Shown: positions 38,498 through 47,356 of the stretch, piece after piece
How positions within the stretch are numbered: position 1 is the first letter of the stretch
Layout: each line of letters begins with the position of its first letter
DNA from: Sinorhizobium terangae
GTDB taxonomy: Bacteria > Pseudomonadota > Alphaproteobacteria > Rhizobiales > Rhizobiaceae
Assembly (NCBI RefSeq): GCF_009601505.1
Contig: NZ_WITC01000121.1
Location: 103,884-167,883, forward strand
Direction: 5' to 3'
DNA: 64,000 nucleotides
The notes under the pieces: generated by a model
What the model saw: the letters and a program-made list of their open reading frames with translations, nothing else
The model's database searches: none
Told to the model about the DNA's origin: nothing
Translations under genes and position numbers: made by a program

Positions 38498-38580
38498 GGA
38501 GCGGCGCTTTGTCTGTGAATGGTCGAGGAAGTGCGGCTTTGTGACTTCGCGCCGAACGATGCGCGCACTATGATTTTCAC

Positions 38581-39597
38581 ATGAGCGAATCAAAAGCATT
38601 TATCTCCGGCTGCAAAGGCCTTTCCCTGACCGAGGAAGAGCGCAGGTTCTTTGACGGCGAGCGCCCCTGGGGCTTCATCCTTTTCGGCCGCAACATTGGC
38701 GAGGAAAATCAGATCTCCGATCTCGTCGCTGGGCTGCGCGATAGCATCGGCAATCCGAATGCACCGGTGCTTATCGACCAGGAAGGCGGCCGGGTCCAGC
38801 GCATCCGGCCGCCGCTCGTCCAGCAATATCCGAACGGTGCCGCGATCGGCGAGATCTATCGCCGGGACCGGGAGCAAGGTGTGCGCGCCGCGTGGCTCAT
38901 GGGGCGCCTCCATGCCTTCGACCTGATGCGGTTCGGCATCACGGTCGATTGCCTGCCGGTTCTCGACGTGCCGGTGCCGGGGAGCCATGACGTCATCGGT
39001 AACCGGGCCTATGGGCATGATCCGCAGACGGTGACCGCGATTGGTCGTGCAATGAGCGAGGGACTGAAAGCGGGCGGCGTGCTGCCGGTGATGAAGCATA
39101 TGCCAGGTCACGGCCGCACATTCGTGGATTCACACCACAACCTGCCCGTCGTGGAAGCCGGTATCCAGGAATTGCAGCGAAGCGACTTTCTTCCCTTCAT
39201 CGCTATGAAGGACCAAGTCATGGCCATGTCGGCGCATATCGTTTTCACAGCGATTGATCCCGACAATCCAGCCACGACCTCGCCGAAGGTCGTCAGCGAA
39301 ATCATTCGCGGCCATATCGGTTTCGATGGGCTCTTGATGTCGGATGATGTTTCGATGAATGCGCTTGCCGGGGATATGGCCGCTCGCGCCCGCGGCATTA
39401 TTGGCGCCGGCCTTGATCTCGTCTTGCATTGTCATGGCATAATGGAAGAAATGAGGGCCGTCGCGGATGTGGTTCCGGTCCTGTCGGGCGATCGGCTGCG
39501 TCGGGCAAGGGCCGCGGAGGCCGCGTTCCAAAAACCGGACAATGCGGACCAAGATGCGTTGAGGGCGGAGTTCAACGCCATGTTTGCCCTGGCGTAG
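38581..39597 (+). CDS. nagZ: Beta-N-acetylhexosaminidase NagZ
   Basis: Cytoplasmic GH3 glycosidase that removes GlcNAc from anhydro-muropeptides during peptidoglycan recycling. The 338-residue protein contains VLIDQEGGRVQRIRPP, the GH3 signature KHMPGHGRTFVDSHHNLP (catalytic His) and the nucleophile Asp in GLLMSDDVSMNAL. It starts at ATG 38581. scpA and scpB follow, a common alphaproteobacterial arrangement. Confidence 0.95.
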   Translation: MSESKAFISGCKGLSLTEEERRFFDGERPWGFILFGRNIGEENQISDLVAGLRDSIGNPNAPVLIDQEGGRVQRIRPPLVQQYPNGAAIGEIYRRDREQGVRAAWLMGRLHAFDLMRFGITVDCLPVLDVPVPGSHDVIGNRAYGHDPQTVTAIGRAMSEGLKAGGVLPVMKHMPGHGRTFVDSHHNLPVVEAGIQELQRSDFLPFIAMKDQVMAMSAHIVFTAIDPDNPATTSPKVVSEIIRGHIGFDGLLMSDDVSMNALAGDMAARARGIIGAGLDLVLHCHGIMEEMRAVADVVPVLSGDRLRRARAAEAAFQKPDNADQDALRAEFNAMFALA

Positions 39598-39639
39598 AGC
39601 ATCCCGCTTAAAAGGGTAAGGCGGCGGAAAGGCAAGTTG

Positions 39640-40506
39640 GTGAGCAATACGGGCGAATGGCAGGGACAAGCTGGAGCAAGGGCACCGATGGAGCCTTTGT
39701 GGGAGGGCGAGGCTGCCGATCGCGGACTGCATGAGGAAGCCCTCGTCGTCGATCTTGCCGGATTCGAAGGCCCGCTCGATCTGCTCCTGCATCTTGCGCG
39801 CAGTCAGCGCGTCGATCTTTCCCGCATCTCCGTGCTAGCGCTGGCGGAACAATACATCGCCTTCATCGAGCGCGCCCGCTCGATCCGCATCGAGCTTGCT
39901 GCCGACTATCTCGTCATGGCCGCGTGGCTTGCCTTTCTCAAGTCTCGCCTGCTGCTCCCCCAACAGGCGAAGGATGAGGGGCCCTCCGGCGAGGAGATGG
40001 CTTCGGCGCTGGCGTTCCGGCTGAAGCGCCTTGAAGCCATGCGCGATGCCGCAACAAGGCTCGTCAACAGAAACCGGCTCGGCCGCGATGTCTTCGCGCG
40101 CGGGGCGCCGGAACACATCGTTGCCGAAAAGAAATCGGGTTACGACGCGTCCCTCTATGACCTGCTGACCGCCTATGCGAGCCTCAGGCAGCGTCAGGCG
40201 ATAACGCAGGTGACGATCGAAAAGCGCCATGTCTGGTCGTTGGCCGATGCGCGGCTGATTCTGGCGCGGATGATCGGCAGTCTCGACGATTGGACTGCGC
40301 TCGATCATTTTCTCATCCGCTACATGACGAACCCGAAAGAACGCGCAACAGCGATTGCGAGTTCGTTCGCCGCGTCGCTCGAGATGGTTCGCGAAGGAAG
40401 GTTGGAGATCCGGCAGGAGGGTGCCTTCGCGCCGATCTATCTGCGGCGCGGTCCAAAACCGATCGATGCGGCAACGCTAGCGGAAATGGAGGCAGCGCGT
40501 GGCTGA
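39640..40506 (+). CDS. scpA: Segregation and condensation protein A
   Basis: Kleisin subunit that bridges the SMC heads in the chromosome condensin. About 288 residues. The N-terminal kleisin region is DLAGFEGPLDLLLHLARSQR, followed by SRISVLALAEQYIAFI and LAADYLVMAAWLAFLKSRLL. The C-terminal winged helix includes ITQVTIEKRHVWSLADAR. The start is uncertain: GTG 39640, the adjacent TTG 39637, or ATG 39688 (MEPLWEGEAADRG). scpB starts inside its last codons. Confidence 0.93.
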   Translation: MSNTGEWQGQAGARAPMEPLWEGEAADRGLHEEALVVDLAGFEGPLDLLLHLARSQRVDLSRISVLALAEQYIAFIERARSIRIELAADYLVMAAWLAFLKSRLLLPQQAKDEGPSGEEMASALAFRLKRLEAMRDAATRLVNRNRLGRDVFARGAPEHIVAEKKSGYDASLYDLLTAYASLRQRQAITQVTIEKRHVWSLADARLILARMIGSLDDWTALDHFLIRYMTNPKERATAIASSFAASLEMVREGRLEIRQEGAFAPIYLRRGPKPIDAATLAEMEAARG

Positions 40507-41227
40507 AGCGCAGAAGTATTTGCCGGGGATGCCCGACGAAGAGGAGGCGCACGAGGCGGTTACCCTGGATCCGAGGCTCGAGCGGGACGCGGAACGGATC
40601 GCGGAGGCGCTGGTCTTCGCATCGGCTCAGCCCGTTTCTGAAACCTATATCGCGAGCCGGCTTCCCCGTGGCGCCGACGTCGGGCGGATCATGGCACGGC
40701 TGAAGGCACTTTATGCCTCGCGCGGCGTCAATCTTGTGCAGGTTGCCGATCACTGGGCGTTCCGCACGGCTGCCGATCTCTCCTTCGTCGTTCAGACGGA
40801 CGAACAGGAAGTGAGGAAATTGTCGCGGGCGGCACTCGAGGTGCTGGCGATCATCTCCTATCATCAGCCGGTGACGCGCGCGGAAATTGAGGACATACGC
40901 GGCGTGCAGACATCGAAGGGGACGCTCGACGTGCTGATGGAGGCGGGCTGGGTGCGCTTTCGCGGGCGCAGGCGAACCCCTGGACGGCCGGTCACATTCG
41001 GAACGACGCGGGATTTCCTCGATCATTTCGGGCTGGAGGAAATTCGCGATCTCCCCGGTATCGAAGAATTGAAGGGCGCCGGCCTCCTGTCCGGGCGTAT
41101 CCCCTCTAACCTGCACATACCAGTTCCCGCCGGAGAGGACGAACTCTCTGAGAACGAGGATCCTATTACGCAAATGGACCTTGAAGAACTCGGCCTCTTG
41201 ACACCGAAGGCTGAAGAAGACGATTAA
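40499..41227 (+). CDS. scpB: Segregation and condensation protein B
   Basis: Binds ScpA and SMC as a dimer of tandem winged-helix proteins. The 242-residue protein has the segments ERIAEALVFASAQPVSETYI and LSRAALEVLAIISYHQPVTR followed by EIEDIRGVQTSKGTLDVLME, the ScpB signature. GTG 40499 overlaps the scpA stop by 8 nt and has GGAGG (40488-40492) at ideal spacing inside scpA, so translation is coupled. Confidence 0.95.
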   Translation: MAEAQKYLPGMPDEEEAHEAVTLDPRLERDAERIAEALVFASAQPVSETYIASRLPRGADVGRIMARLKALYASRGVNLVQVADHWAFRTAADLSFVVQTDEQEVRKLSRAALEVLAIISYHQPVTRAEIEDIRGVQTSKGTLDVLMEAGWVRFRGRRRTPGRPVTFGTTRDFLDHFGLEEIRDLPGIEELKGAGLLSGRIPSNLHIPVPAGEDELSENEDPITQMDLEELGLLTPKAEEDD

Positions 41228-41301
41228 AATCCTGACTAGGAATATCGGCTTTAGACCCGGGTGCCGGCATTTTGCCGCCAAGCCTCCGGTTCAAGGAATG
41301 A

Positions 41302-42417
41302 ATGAGCATGGTTTCAGACGCATACAACGGCGCCGTCATGGCAACGCGACGGTCCGGAGTGTCTTTCGCGGCGAGCCTGGCATTCGAGGATATCAGCCAC
41401 CGCTATCATTCCAAGGAAACGATCAAGGGCGTCACGCTCACGGCCAAAGCCGGCGAGGTGCTGTGCCTGCTCGGCCCATCGGGATCGGGAAAGACGACAT
41501 TGCTGCGCATCGCTGCAGGCATCGAGATGCAGACCGGCGGCCGTCTCCTCCTGAACGGACAGGAAATTTCCGGCCCTTCGGTCTTTCTTCCGCCCGAGAA
41601 GCGCGGCGTCGGGCTGATGTTCCAGGACTTCGCGCTTTTTCCTCATATGACGATCCGCGACAACGTCTGCTTTGGATTGACGGCGCTACCAAAGAAGGAA
41701 GCGTTGGTACAGGCGGATGCGGCACTGGAGCGCGTCGGCCTGCTGCATTACGCCGACCGTTACCCCCATGTGCTTTCGGGCGGCGAGCAGCAGCGCGTCG
41801 CACTTGCCCGCGCGCTTGCGCCGCGGCCCGCGGTCCTGCTGATGGACGAGCCCTTCTCGGGCCTCGACTCTCGCCTCAAGGATTCAATCCGCGCGGACAC
41901 GCTCGCCATCCTGCGCGAGACGCGCGCCACCGCAATCGTCGTGACGCATGACGCCGAGGAGGCGATGCGCATGGCCGATCGCATCGCCTTGTTGAAGGAC
42001 GGGCGCCTGGTTCAGGTCGGTACGGCCGATGAGCTTTATCGCAAGCCGCGCGATCTCTTTGCGGCCGGGTTCTTTTCCGAGATAAATGTCTTTGATGCGC
42101 GTGTGCGGGACGGCCGCGTCGAAACGCCCCTCGGGGACGTGCCCGCGGGACATTACAAAGAGGGACAGCCCTTGAGCGTCGCAGTCAGGCTCTCCGGCGT
42201 CCACCTCAAGGAGGAGGGCGGCGACATTCCTGCGCGCATCCTGTCGAGACGCTTTCTGGGCGTTGTCGAACTGTTGGAGCTTGCCGTCCCGCAATTCGAG
42301 CGTACAGTGCGGGCACGTATCCGCGCCGATCTATTGCCGCAAGGATTGCGTGACGTAACGCTTTCCGTTAGTGAGCGCGACATATTGCTGTTTGAAAAAG
42401 ACGCCTCAACATCCTAG
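41302..42417 (+). CDS. ABC transporter ATP-binding protein, orphan, iron/polyamine-importer type
   Basis: A 371-residue ATPase with all motifs: Walker A GPSGSGKTT, Q-loop MFQDFALFPHM, signature LSGGEQQRVALARAL, Walker B VLLMDEPFSGLD, H-loop VTHDAEEA, and a C-terminal TOBE-like domain (about 285-365). The closest type I recognise is the Fe3+ (FbpC/AfuC) or spermidine/putrescine class. No permease or binding protein is nearby, so it may serve a distant transporter or have another role. ATG 41302 has AAGGA at 4-nt spacing. Confidence 0.85.
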   Translation: MSMVSDAYNGAVMATRRSGVSFAASLAFEDISHRYHSKETIKGVTLTAKAGEVLCLLGPSGSGKTTLLRIAAGIEMQTGGRLLLNGQEISGPSVFLPPEKRGVGLMFQDFALFPHMTIRDNVCFGLTALPKKEALVQADAALERVGLLHYADRYPHVLSGGEQQRVALARALAPRPAVLLMDEPFSGLDSRLKDSIRADTLAILRETRATAIVVTHDAEEAMRMADRIALLKDGRLVQVGTADELYRKPRDLFAAGFFSEINVFDARVRDGRVETPLGDVPAGHYKEGQPLSVAVRLSGVHLKEEGGDIPARILSRRFLGVVELLELAVPQFERTVRARIRADLLPQGLRDVTLSVSERDILLFEKDASTS

Positions 42418-42509
42418 GGTCCATCAGGAATGAGGGCTTGCCGGCGGCACGCCTGAAAAATGACAACGTGATGGGCTCTGATTGAATCAGGCCCTAAGGG
42501 AGTAAGTGC

Positions 42510-42716
42510 ATGGGTTCCTTTAGCATCTGGCATTGGCTGATCGTCCTGGTGGTGATCCTGCTGCTGTTCGGCCGCGGCAAGATTCCGGAACTGATGGGTG
42601 ATGTCGCCAAGGGCATCAAGAGCTTCAAGAAGGGTATGAGCGAAGACGACGCCGATCCGACCGATAAGACGATCGACGGCAAGACCGTCGAGCACAAGTC
42701 TGACGAAGTCCGCTAA
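42510..42716 (+). CDS. tatA: Sec-independent protein translocase subunit TatA
   Basis: Forms the variable-size pore of the twin-arginine export system for folded proteins. The 68-residue protein has one N-terminal membrane helix (WHWLIVLVVILLLFGRGKIP), the FGRGK hinge, and an amphipathic helix DVAKGIKSFKKGM. GGGAG precedes ATG. A bulged hairpin in the leader, GGGC..GCCC with CTGATT/AATCAG (42473-42494), sits just before the Shine-Dalgarno. Confidence 0.96.
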   Translation: MGSFSIWHWLIVLVVILLLFGRGKIPELMGDVAKGIKSFKKGMSEDDADPTDKTIDGKTVEHKSDEVR

Positions 42717-42733
42717 CGAGCAAAAGCTGGCGA

Positions 42734-42759
42734 GACCGGGCGGACTGTACCACCCGGTC
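42734..42759 (+). promoter_or_regulatory. Hairpin between tatA and tatB
   Basis: GACCGGG (42734-42740) pairs with CCCGGTC (42753-42759); a T6 run follows at 42773-42778, just upstream of tatB. It may be a weak attenuator or an mRNA 3'-end stabiliser that allows more TatA than TatBC. The T-run is 13 nt away from the stem, so it is not a classical terminator. Confidence 0.4.
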
Positions 42760-42790
42760 GATCGCGACACGGTTTTTTAGGGCACGTTGG

Positions 42791-43417
42791 ATGTTTGATA
42801 TCGGCTGGACCGAGCTTGTTGTTATCGCAATCGTCCTGATTGTCGTCGTTGGACCGAAGGATCTGCCGCCGATGCTGCGGGCTTTTGGGCGCATGACGTC
42901 CAAGATGCGCGGGATGGCGGCGGATTTCCGCCACCAATTCGACGAGGCCTTGCGCGAAGCCGATCTGGATGAAGTGCGCAAGACGATCAGCGATGCGCAA
43001 AGTCTCAATCCGACCGCGGCGCTGCGGGACGCGATGAATCCGCTGCGCCAGCTCGGAAACGAGATCAAGTCCGATCTGCAGAAGGCGACAACGCCAGACA
43101 AGCCGGCGCCACCGGAACCGGTGCAGCCTGCGGTCGAGGCGGTGAAGGCCGAAGCTCCCGTGGAAGCCGTGGCGGAGCCCGCAGAGATTCCTACTGCAAC
43201 GGCAACCGAAAAGAAGATAGAAGCAAAAACGGCGAAGAGCGTCGGCAAGACGAAAGCCGCGCCTGCGCCGTCGAAGAAGCCAGCTGCCGCAACAACCAAG
43301 AAGGCGGCGACCAAGCCGCCGGCAAAGAAAACTTCGCCGACCGGCGAGGGGCGGGCTGAGGCCAAGGCCAAGACGCAGAAGGCGCGTGCGACTTCGCGCA
43401 AGAAAGGTGACGCATGA
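42791..43417 (+). CDS. tatB: Sec-independent protein translocase subunit TatB
   Basis: Part of the TatBC receptor for twin-arginine signal peptides. The 208-residue protein starts MFDIGWTELVVIAIVLIVVV, followed by GPKDLPPMLRAFGRMTSKMR, the TatB hinge and amphipathic helix. The second half (from ~100) is a long Ala/Lys/Pro-rich tail with many KKPAA-type repeats, probably disordered. Its stop overlaps tatC (ATGA). Confidence 0.95.
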   Translation: MFDIGWTELVVIAIVLIVVVGPKDLPPMLRAFGRMTSKMRGMAADFRHQFDEALREADLDEVRKTISDAQSLNPTAALRDAMNPLRQLGNEIKSDLQKATTPDKPAPPEPVQPAVEAVKAEAPVEAVAEPAEIPTATATEKKIEAKTAKSVGKTKAAPAPSKKPAAATTKKAATKPPAKKTSPTGEGRAEAKAKTQKARATSRKKGDA

Positions 43418-44256
43418 GCGGCGATATCGAGGACCGGCCGCAGCCACTGATCGAGCACCTCATCGAGTTGCGTACAAGGCTGATGTGGGCGATTGGCGCA
43501 TTTTTTGTCGCCTTTCTTGTATGCTTCTATTTTGCCAAGCAACTGTTCAACTTCCTCGTCCTGCCGTTCAAGTGGGCGGTGAGCTGGGCCGGCCTCAGCC
43601 ACCGCAACGTTGAGCTCATTTACACTGCGCCGCAGGAATTCTTCTTCACGCAGATCAAGGTTGCGATGTTCGGCGCTCTCGTGATCGCCTTTCCGGTGAT
43701 TGCCTCGCAGATCTACAAATTTGTCGCGCCTGGCCTCTACAAGAACGAGCGCGCTGCATTCCTGCCTTTCCTGATCGCTTCGCCGGTTCTGTTTCTCATC
43801 GGCGGCGCGCTGGTCTATTTCTTCTTCACGCCGATGGTCATGTGGTTCTTCCTGGCCATGGAGCAGGGCGGCGGCGAGGGACAGGTTTCAATCCAGCTCC
43901 TGCCGAAGGTATCGGAATATCTCAGCTTGATCATGTCGTTGGTATTCGCCTTCGGTCTGGTCTTCCAGTTGCCCGTCATCACCACGCTGCTTGCGCGCGT
44001 CGGTTTCGTCACGGCCCAGGGGCTCGCCGAAAAGCGCAAATATGCGATCGTCATCGCCTTCGTCGTCGCTGCCGTTTTGACGCCGCCCGATCCCGTGTCC
44101 CAGATCGGTCTTGCGCTGCCAGCCATCCTTCTCTACGAAATTTCCATCTATACGGCGCGACTCGTCGAAAGACAGCGCGAGAGAGACGCTCTCGCAAGCG
44201 AGATCGCTTCTTCGCAGGAAAGTTCCTCCGAGACGGCCGGACCCGCGAAGGGCTGA
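43414..44256 (+). CDS. tatC: Sec-independent protein translocase subunit TatC
   Basis: Six-helix membrane protein that recognises twin-arginine signals. The 280-residue protein has PLIEHLIELRTRLMW near the N-terminus with the conserved Glu and Arg, the FTQIKVAMFGALVIAFPV region, and VLTPPDPVSQIGLALPAILL near residue 220. It overlaps tatB by 4 nt. It is followed by a RIME and then serS. Confidence 0.96.
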   Translation: MSGDIEDRPQPLIEHLIELRTRLMWAIGAFFVAFLVCFYFAKQLFNFLVLPFKWAVSWAGLSHRNVELIYTAPQEFFFTQIKVAMFGALVIAFPVIASQIYKFVAPGLYKNERAAFLPFLIASPVLFLIGGALVYFFFTPMVMWFFLAMEQGGGEGQVSIQLLPKVSEYLSLIMSLVFAFGLVFQLPVITTLLARVGFVTAQGLAEKRKYAIVIAFVVAAVLTPPDPVSQIGLALPAILLYEISIYTARLVERQRERDALASEIASSQESSSETAGPAKG

Positions 44257-44281
44257 CTGTCTGACGTTTTCGCGCCGTGAC

Positions 44282-44388
44282 CTACAGCACCGCGCATCCA
44301 TTCGGACGCGCAAAGGTCGCTGTAGCACTTTGAATCGTTGCAAGAGTTCTCCTCAGATCGGATCCGGTTTGAGGAGAACTCGTGCTGT
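44282..44388. repeat. RIME element
   Basis: CTACAGCACCGCGC..GGACGCGCAAAGGTCGCTGTAG, then a second palindrome built on GAGTTCTCCTCA / TGAGGAGAACTC. The second palindrome differs in sequence from the other copies while keeping the same layout, consistent with the mosaic nature of RIMEs. Confidence 0.7.
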
Positions 44389-44408
44389 AAACAACGCGTG
44401 GGACGATT

Positions 44409-45692
44409 ATGCTCGATATCAAATGGATCCGTGAGAATGCCGATGTGCTCGACGCCGCCCTGGCGAAGCGGGGCGCGGAGCCGTTGTCTGCGTCCTTGAT
44501 CGCGCTCGATGAGCGTCGTCGCGCCATCCTTCAATCACTGCAGGACATGCAGTCGCGTCGCAATGCCGCCTCCAAGGAAATCGGCGCGGCGATGGCGCAA
44601 AAGAACAGCGAACTGGCCGAAAAGCTGAAGGCCGAAGTCGCTGATCTCAAGAACACCATGCCCGCGGCCGAGGAAGAAAGCCGCCGCATCGAGGCCGAGC
44701 TCGCGGATGCCTTGTCGCGCATTCCGAACGTCCCGCTCGACGATGTTCCTGTCGGTGCCGACGAGGCGGCCAATGTCGTGACCCGGATCGTCGGCGCAAA
44801 ACCGACCTGGAACCACAAGCCGCTCGAGCATTTCGAAATCGGTGAGGCGTTGGGGCTCATGGATTTCGAAGGCGCCGCGCGGATCGCCGGCTCGCGCTTC
44901 ACCATCGTGAAGGGGCCGCTTGCCCGCCTCGAACGGGCGCTCGGCCAATTCATGCTCGACCTGCACACGCAGGAACACGGATATGTCGAGGTGCAGCCGC
45001 CGCTGCTCGTCCGTGACGATGCGATGTACGGGACCGGGCAGCTGCCGAAGTTTGCAGAGGATCTCTTCCGCACGACGGATGAACGTTGGCTGATCCCGAC
45101 GGCGGAAGTTCCGTTGACGAACATGGTTCGCGAGCAGATCCTCGAAGGAGAAAAGCTGCCGTTGCGTTTCACCGCCTTGACACCATGCTTCCGTTCGGAG
45201 GCCGGTTCTGCCGGACGCGATACCCGTGGCATGCTGCGTCAGCACCAGTTCAACAAGGTGGAGCTGGTCTCGATCACCGATGCGGAAAGCTCGATTGACG
45301 AACACGAGCGGATGACCGCCTGCGCCGAGGAGGTGTTGAAGCGCCTGGGACTGCACTATCGGGTGATGACGCTTTCGACCGGCGACATGGGCTTCGGCGC
45401 GCGCAAGACCTACGACCTTGAGGTCTGGTTGCCGGGCCAGGATACCTACCGCGAAATCTCGTCCTGCTCGGTCTGCGGGGATTTCCAGGCGCGCCGCATG
45501 AACGCGCGCTACCGCACGAAGGAGGAGAAGGGAACGAAGTTCGTTCACACGTTGAACGGCTCCGGCGTTGCGGTTGGCCGCGCGCTGATAGCTGTTATCG
45601 AAAATTACCTGAACGACGATGGCTCCGTAACAGTGCCGGACGTTCTTGTTCCCTACATGGGCGGCCAGCGGCGCATCGAAAAAGCCGCCTGA
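44409..45692 (+). CDS. serS: Seryl-tRNA synthetase
   Basis: Class II synthetase that charges tRNA-Ser and tRNA-Sec. The 427-residue protein has the N-terminal long coiled coil (residues ~30-105), then TAEVPLTNMVREQIL, motif 2 FRSEAGSAGRDTRGMLRQHQ, and motif 3 in SSCSVCGDFQARRMNARY and TLNGSGVAVGRALIAV. Start MLDIKWIRENADVLDAAL is standard. surE follows after 14 nt, so serS-surE-pcm form an operon. Confidence 0.97.
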   Translation: MLDIKWIRENADVLDAALAKRGAEPLSASLIALDERRRAILQSLQDMQSRRNAASKEIGAAMAQKNSELAEKLKAEVADLKNTMPAAEEESRRIEAELADALSRIPNVPLDDVPVGADEAANVVTRIVGAKPTWNHKPLEHFEIGEALGLMDFEGAARIAGSRFTIVKGPLARLERALGQFMLDLHTQEHGYVEVQPPLLVRDDAMYGTGQLPKFAEDLFRTTDERWLIPTAEVPLTNMVREQILEGEKLPLRFTALTPCFRSEAGSAGRDTRGMLRQHQFNKVELVSITDAESSIDEHERMTACAEEVLKRLGLHYRVMTLSTGDMGFGARKTYDLEVWLPGQDTYREISSCSVCGDFQARRMNARYRTKEEKGTKFVHTLNGSGVAVGRALIAVIENYLNDDGSVTVPDVLVPYMGGQRRIEKAA

Positions 45693-45706
45693 ACGCGAGG
45701 AAGCGG

Positions 45707-46489
45707 ATGAAAACTGGAATGCGCATCCTGCTGACGAACGACGACGGCATTCACGCCGAGGGGATTTCCGTGCTGGAGCGGATCGCACGGACGATATCCG
45801 ACGATGTGTGGGTCGTCGCTCCCGAGGTGGATCAGAGTGGTCTCGCCCATTCGCTGACGCTCTCCGAGCCTCTGCGCCTGCGCCAGGTTTCGGAACGGCA
45901 TTTTGCCCTTCGGGGGACGCCGACGGATTGCGTGATCATGGCAGTGCGGCAAATTCTCGACCGCAAGCCGGACCTCGTCCTTTCGGGCGTGAACGTCGGA
46001 GCGAACCTTGCCGACGACGTCACCTATTCCGGAACCGTGGCTGGCGCGATCGAAGGCACACTGCAGGGGATCCGTTCGATCGCGCTCAGCCAAGCCTATC
46101 AGCATACGATTGACAGGGCCGTACCATGGGACGTGGTCGAAAGCCATGCGCCGGCGCTCATCCGTACGCTGATGGATATTGAGCTGCCCGATGGAACATT
46201 GATCAATCTGAATTTCCCCAATTGTCCGGCCGACGCGGTGGCCGGAACGGACGTCACATCACAGGGGAAGCTCGAATTCGGATTGAGCATCGACGAGCGC
46301 GTCGACGGCCGGGGATTTCCCTATTTCTGGCTGCGCTTCGGTGAGCGCGCCGGCGATTTCCGAGACGGAACCGACATTCACGCTTTGCGCGAGAACAAGA
46401 TCTCGGTAACTCCGCTTAAACTGGATATGACTGACTATACCGTCCAGGATCGCATCGCACGCGCATTGCGGGAAGGGACTGTCGCTTGA
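45707..46489 (+). CDS. surE: 5'/3'-nucleotidase SurE
   Basis: Metal-dependent nucleotidase of the stationary-phase survival family. The 260-residue protein has the metal site in RILLTNDDGIHAEGI, then PEVDQSGLAHSLTL and the signature LVLSGVNVGANLADDVTYSG. ATG 45707 has GAGGAAG upstream; ATG 45719 (MRILLTNDDG) is a shorter alternative that fits the family N-terminus. It is followed directly by pcm, the classical partner. Confidence 0.95.
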   Translation: MKTGMRILLTNDDGIHAEGISVLERIARTISDDVWVVAPEVDQSGLAHSLTLSEPLRLRQVSERHFALRGTPTDCVIMAVRQILDRKPDLVLSGVNVGANLADDVTYSGTVAGAIEGTLQGIRSIALSQAYQHTIDRAVPWDVVESHAPALIRTLMDIELPDGTLINLNFPNCPADAVAGTDVTSQGKLEFGLSIDERVDGRGFPYFWLRFGERAGDFRDGTDIHALRENKISVTPLKLDMTDYTVQDRIARALREGTVA

Positions 46490-47139
46490 ACGGACGCGTT
46501 TCGCAGCAGGAAGGCTTCGCGGCGATGATGCTGCGACTGCGCGGCGAAGGAATGGCGAATCATGACCTGCTGAAGGCGGTCGAACAGACGCCGCGCAGCC
46601 AGTTTGCCCCGCCGCAATACCAGGCCGAGGCCTATTCCCAGCGATTGATACCGCTCGATTGCGGGTCGTTCATGGAAGGCTACGATTTCGCCGTCCGGCT
46701 GCTGCACTGCCTCAACATCAAGCCGGGGCAGCGCATTCTTGAGGTCGGTACCGGCAGCGGCTTCACCGCGGGCGTCATGGGTCGTCTCGCCGAACGCGTC
46801 TTGACGATCGATCGATATCAGACGCTGGTGAGTTCGGCGCAAAAGAACCTAGAAAAGTCTGGCATTCGCAACGTCGTCGTGAGGCAGGCCGACGGCAGTG
46901 CAGGAGTGCCGGGCGAGGGCACGTTCGACCGCATCCTCATCACCGCGGCATTCAACAGCCTGCCCCGCATGTTTTCCGACCATCTGGTCTCCGGCGGAAC
47001 CTTGCTGGTCCCAATCATGATGAGCGAAACGCTCTGCCGGATCGTTCGCGTCAATCGCACCGGCAGCCGGTTCGATCGCGAGGATCTATTCGACGCGCCT
47101 TACCTCCCGATCGTACCGCAACTCGCATCATTCCTCTGA
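46486..47139 (+). CDS. pcm: Protein-L-isoaspartate O-methyltransferase
   Basis: Methylates L-isoaspartyl residues to start repair of aged proteins. The 217-residue protein contains RSQFAPPQYQAEAYSQRLIP, the SAM motif ILEVGTGSGFTAGVMG and ILITAAFNSLP. It begins with TTG 46486 overlapping the surE stop (TTGA), with AAGGGA about 7-9 nt upstream. The pair surE-pcm is widespread. It is distinct from the PIMT-like protein at 19822. Confidence 0.93.
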   Translation: MNGRVSQQEGFAAMMLRLRGEGMANHDLLKAVEQTPRSQFAPPQYQAEAYSQRLIPLDCGSFMEGYDFAVRLLHCLNIKPGQRILEVGTGSGFTAGVMGRLAERVLTIDRYQTLVSSAQKNLEKSGIRNVVVRQADGSAGVPGEGTFDRILITAAFNSLPRMFSDHLVSGGTLLVPIMMSETLCRIVRVNRTGSRFDREDLFDAPYLPIVPQLASFL

Positions 47140-47158
47140 CGCGCATGGCCGCCCCGAT

Positions 47159-47201
47159 CTACGCGCCCTTTGCGCGTCTGATCAGACGCGCGGCGCTGTA
47201 G
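47159..47201. repeat. RIME-type palindrome, half element
   Basis: CTACGCGCCCTTTGCGCGTC..GACGCGCGGCGCTGTAG is the single GC-rich palindrome of the RIME without the AT-richer second half. Confidence 0.7.
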
Positions 47202-47229
47202 GTCGCTCGCCCCTTTCCCGTATGAAAGG

Positions 47230-47245
47230 TTAATGGCTTCTTAAC
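47230..47245 (+). promoter_or_regulatory. CtrA box (TTAA-N7-TTAAC)
   Basis: TTAA 47230-47233, seven bases, TTAAC 47241-47245: a perfect match to the consensus of the cell-cycle master regulator CtrA. It lies 112 nt before the ATG of the unknown gene at 47357, in a normal promoter position. Confidence 0.6.
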
Positions 47246-47356
47246 CAAATCCAGCCTCGCGCAAGCTTGCCGCCATAGGCCAGAACGGCACGACGGCGCG
47301 CGATAGGCGCGTGTTCTGCTTTTCTCGTTAGATCGTGCATATGGCGGAGACGGCGG

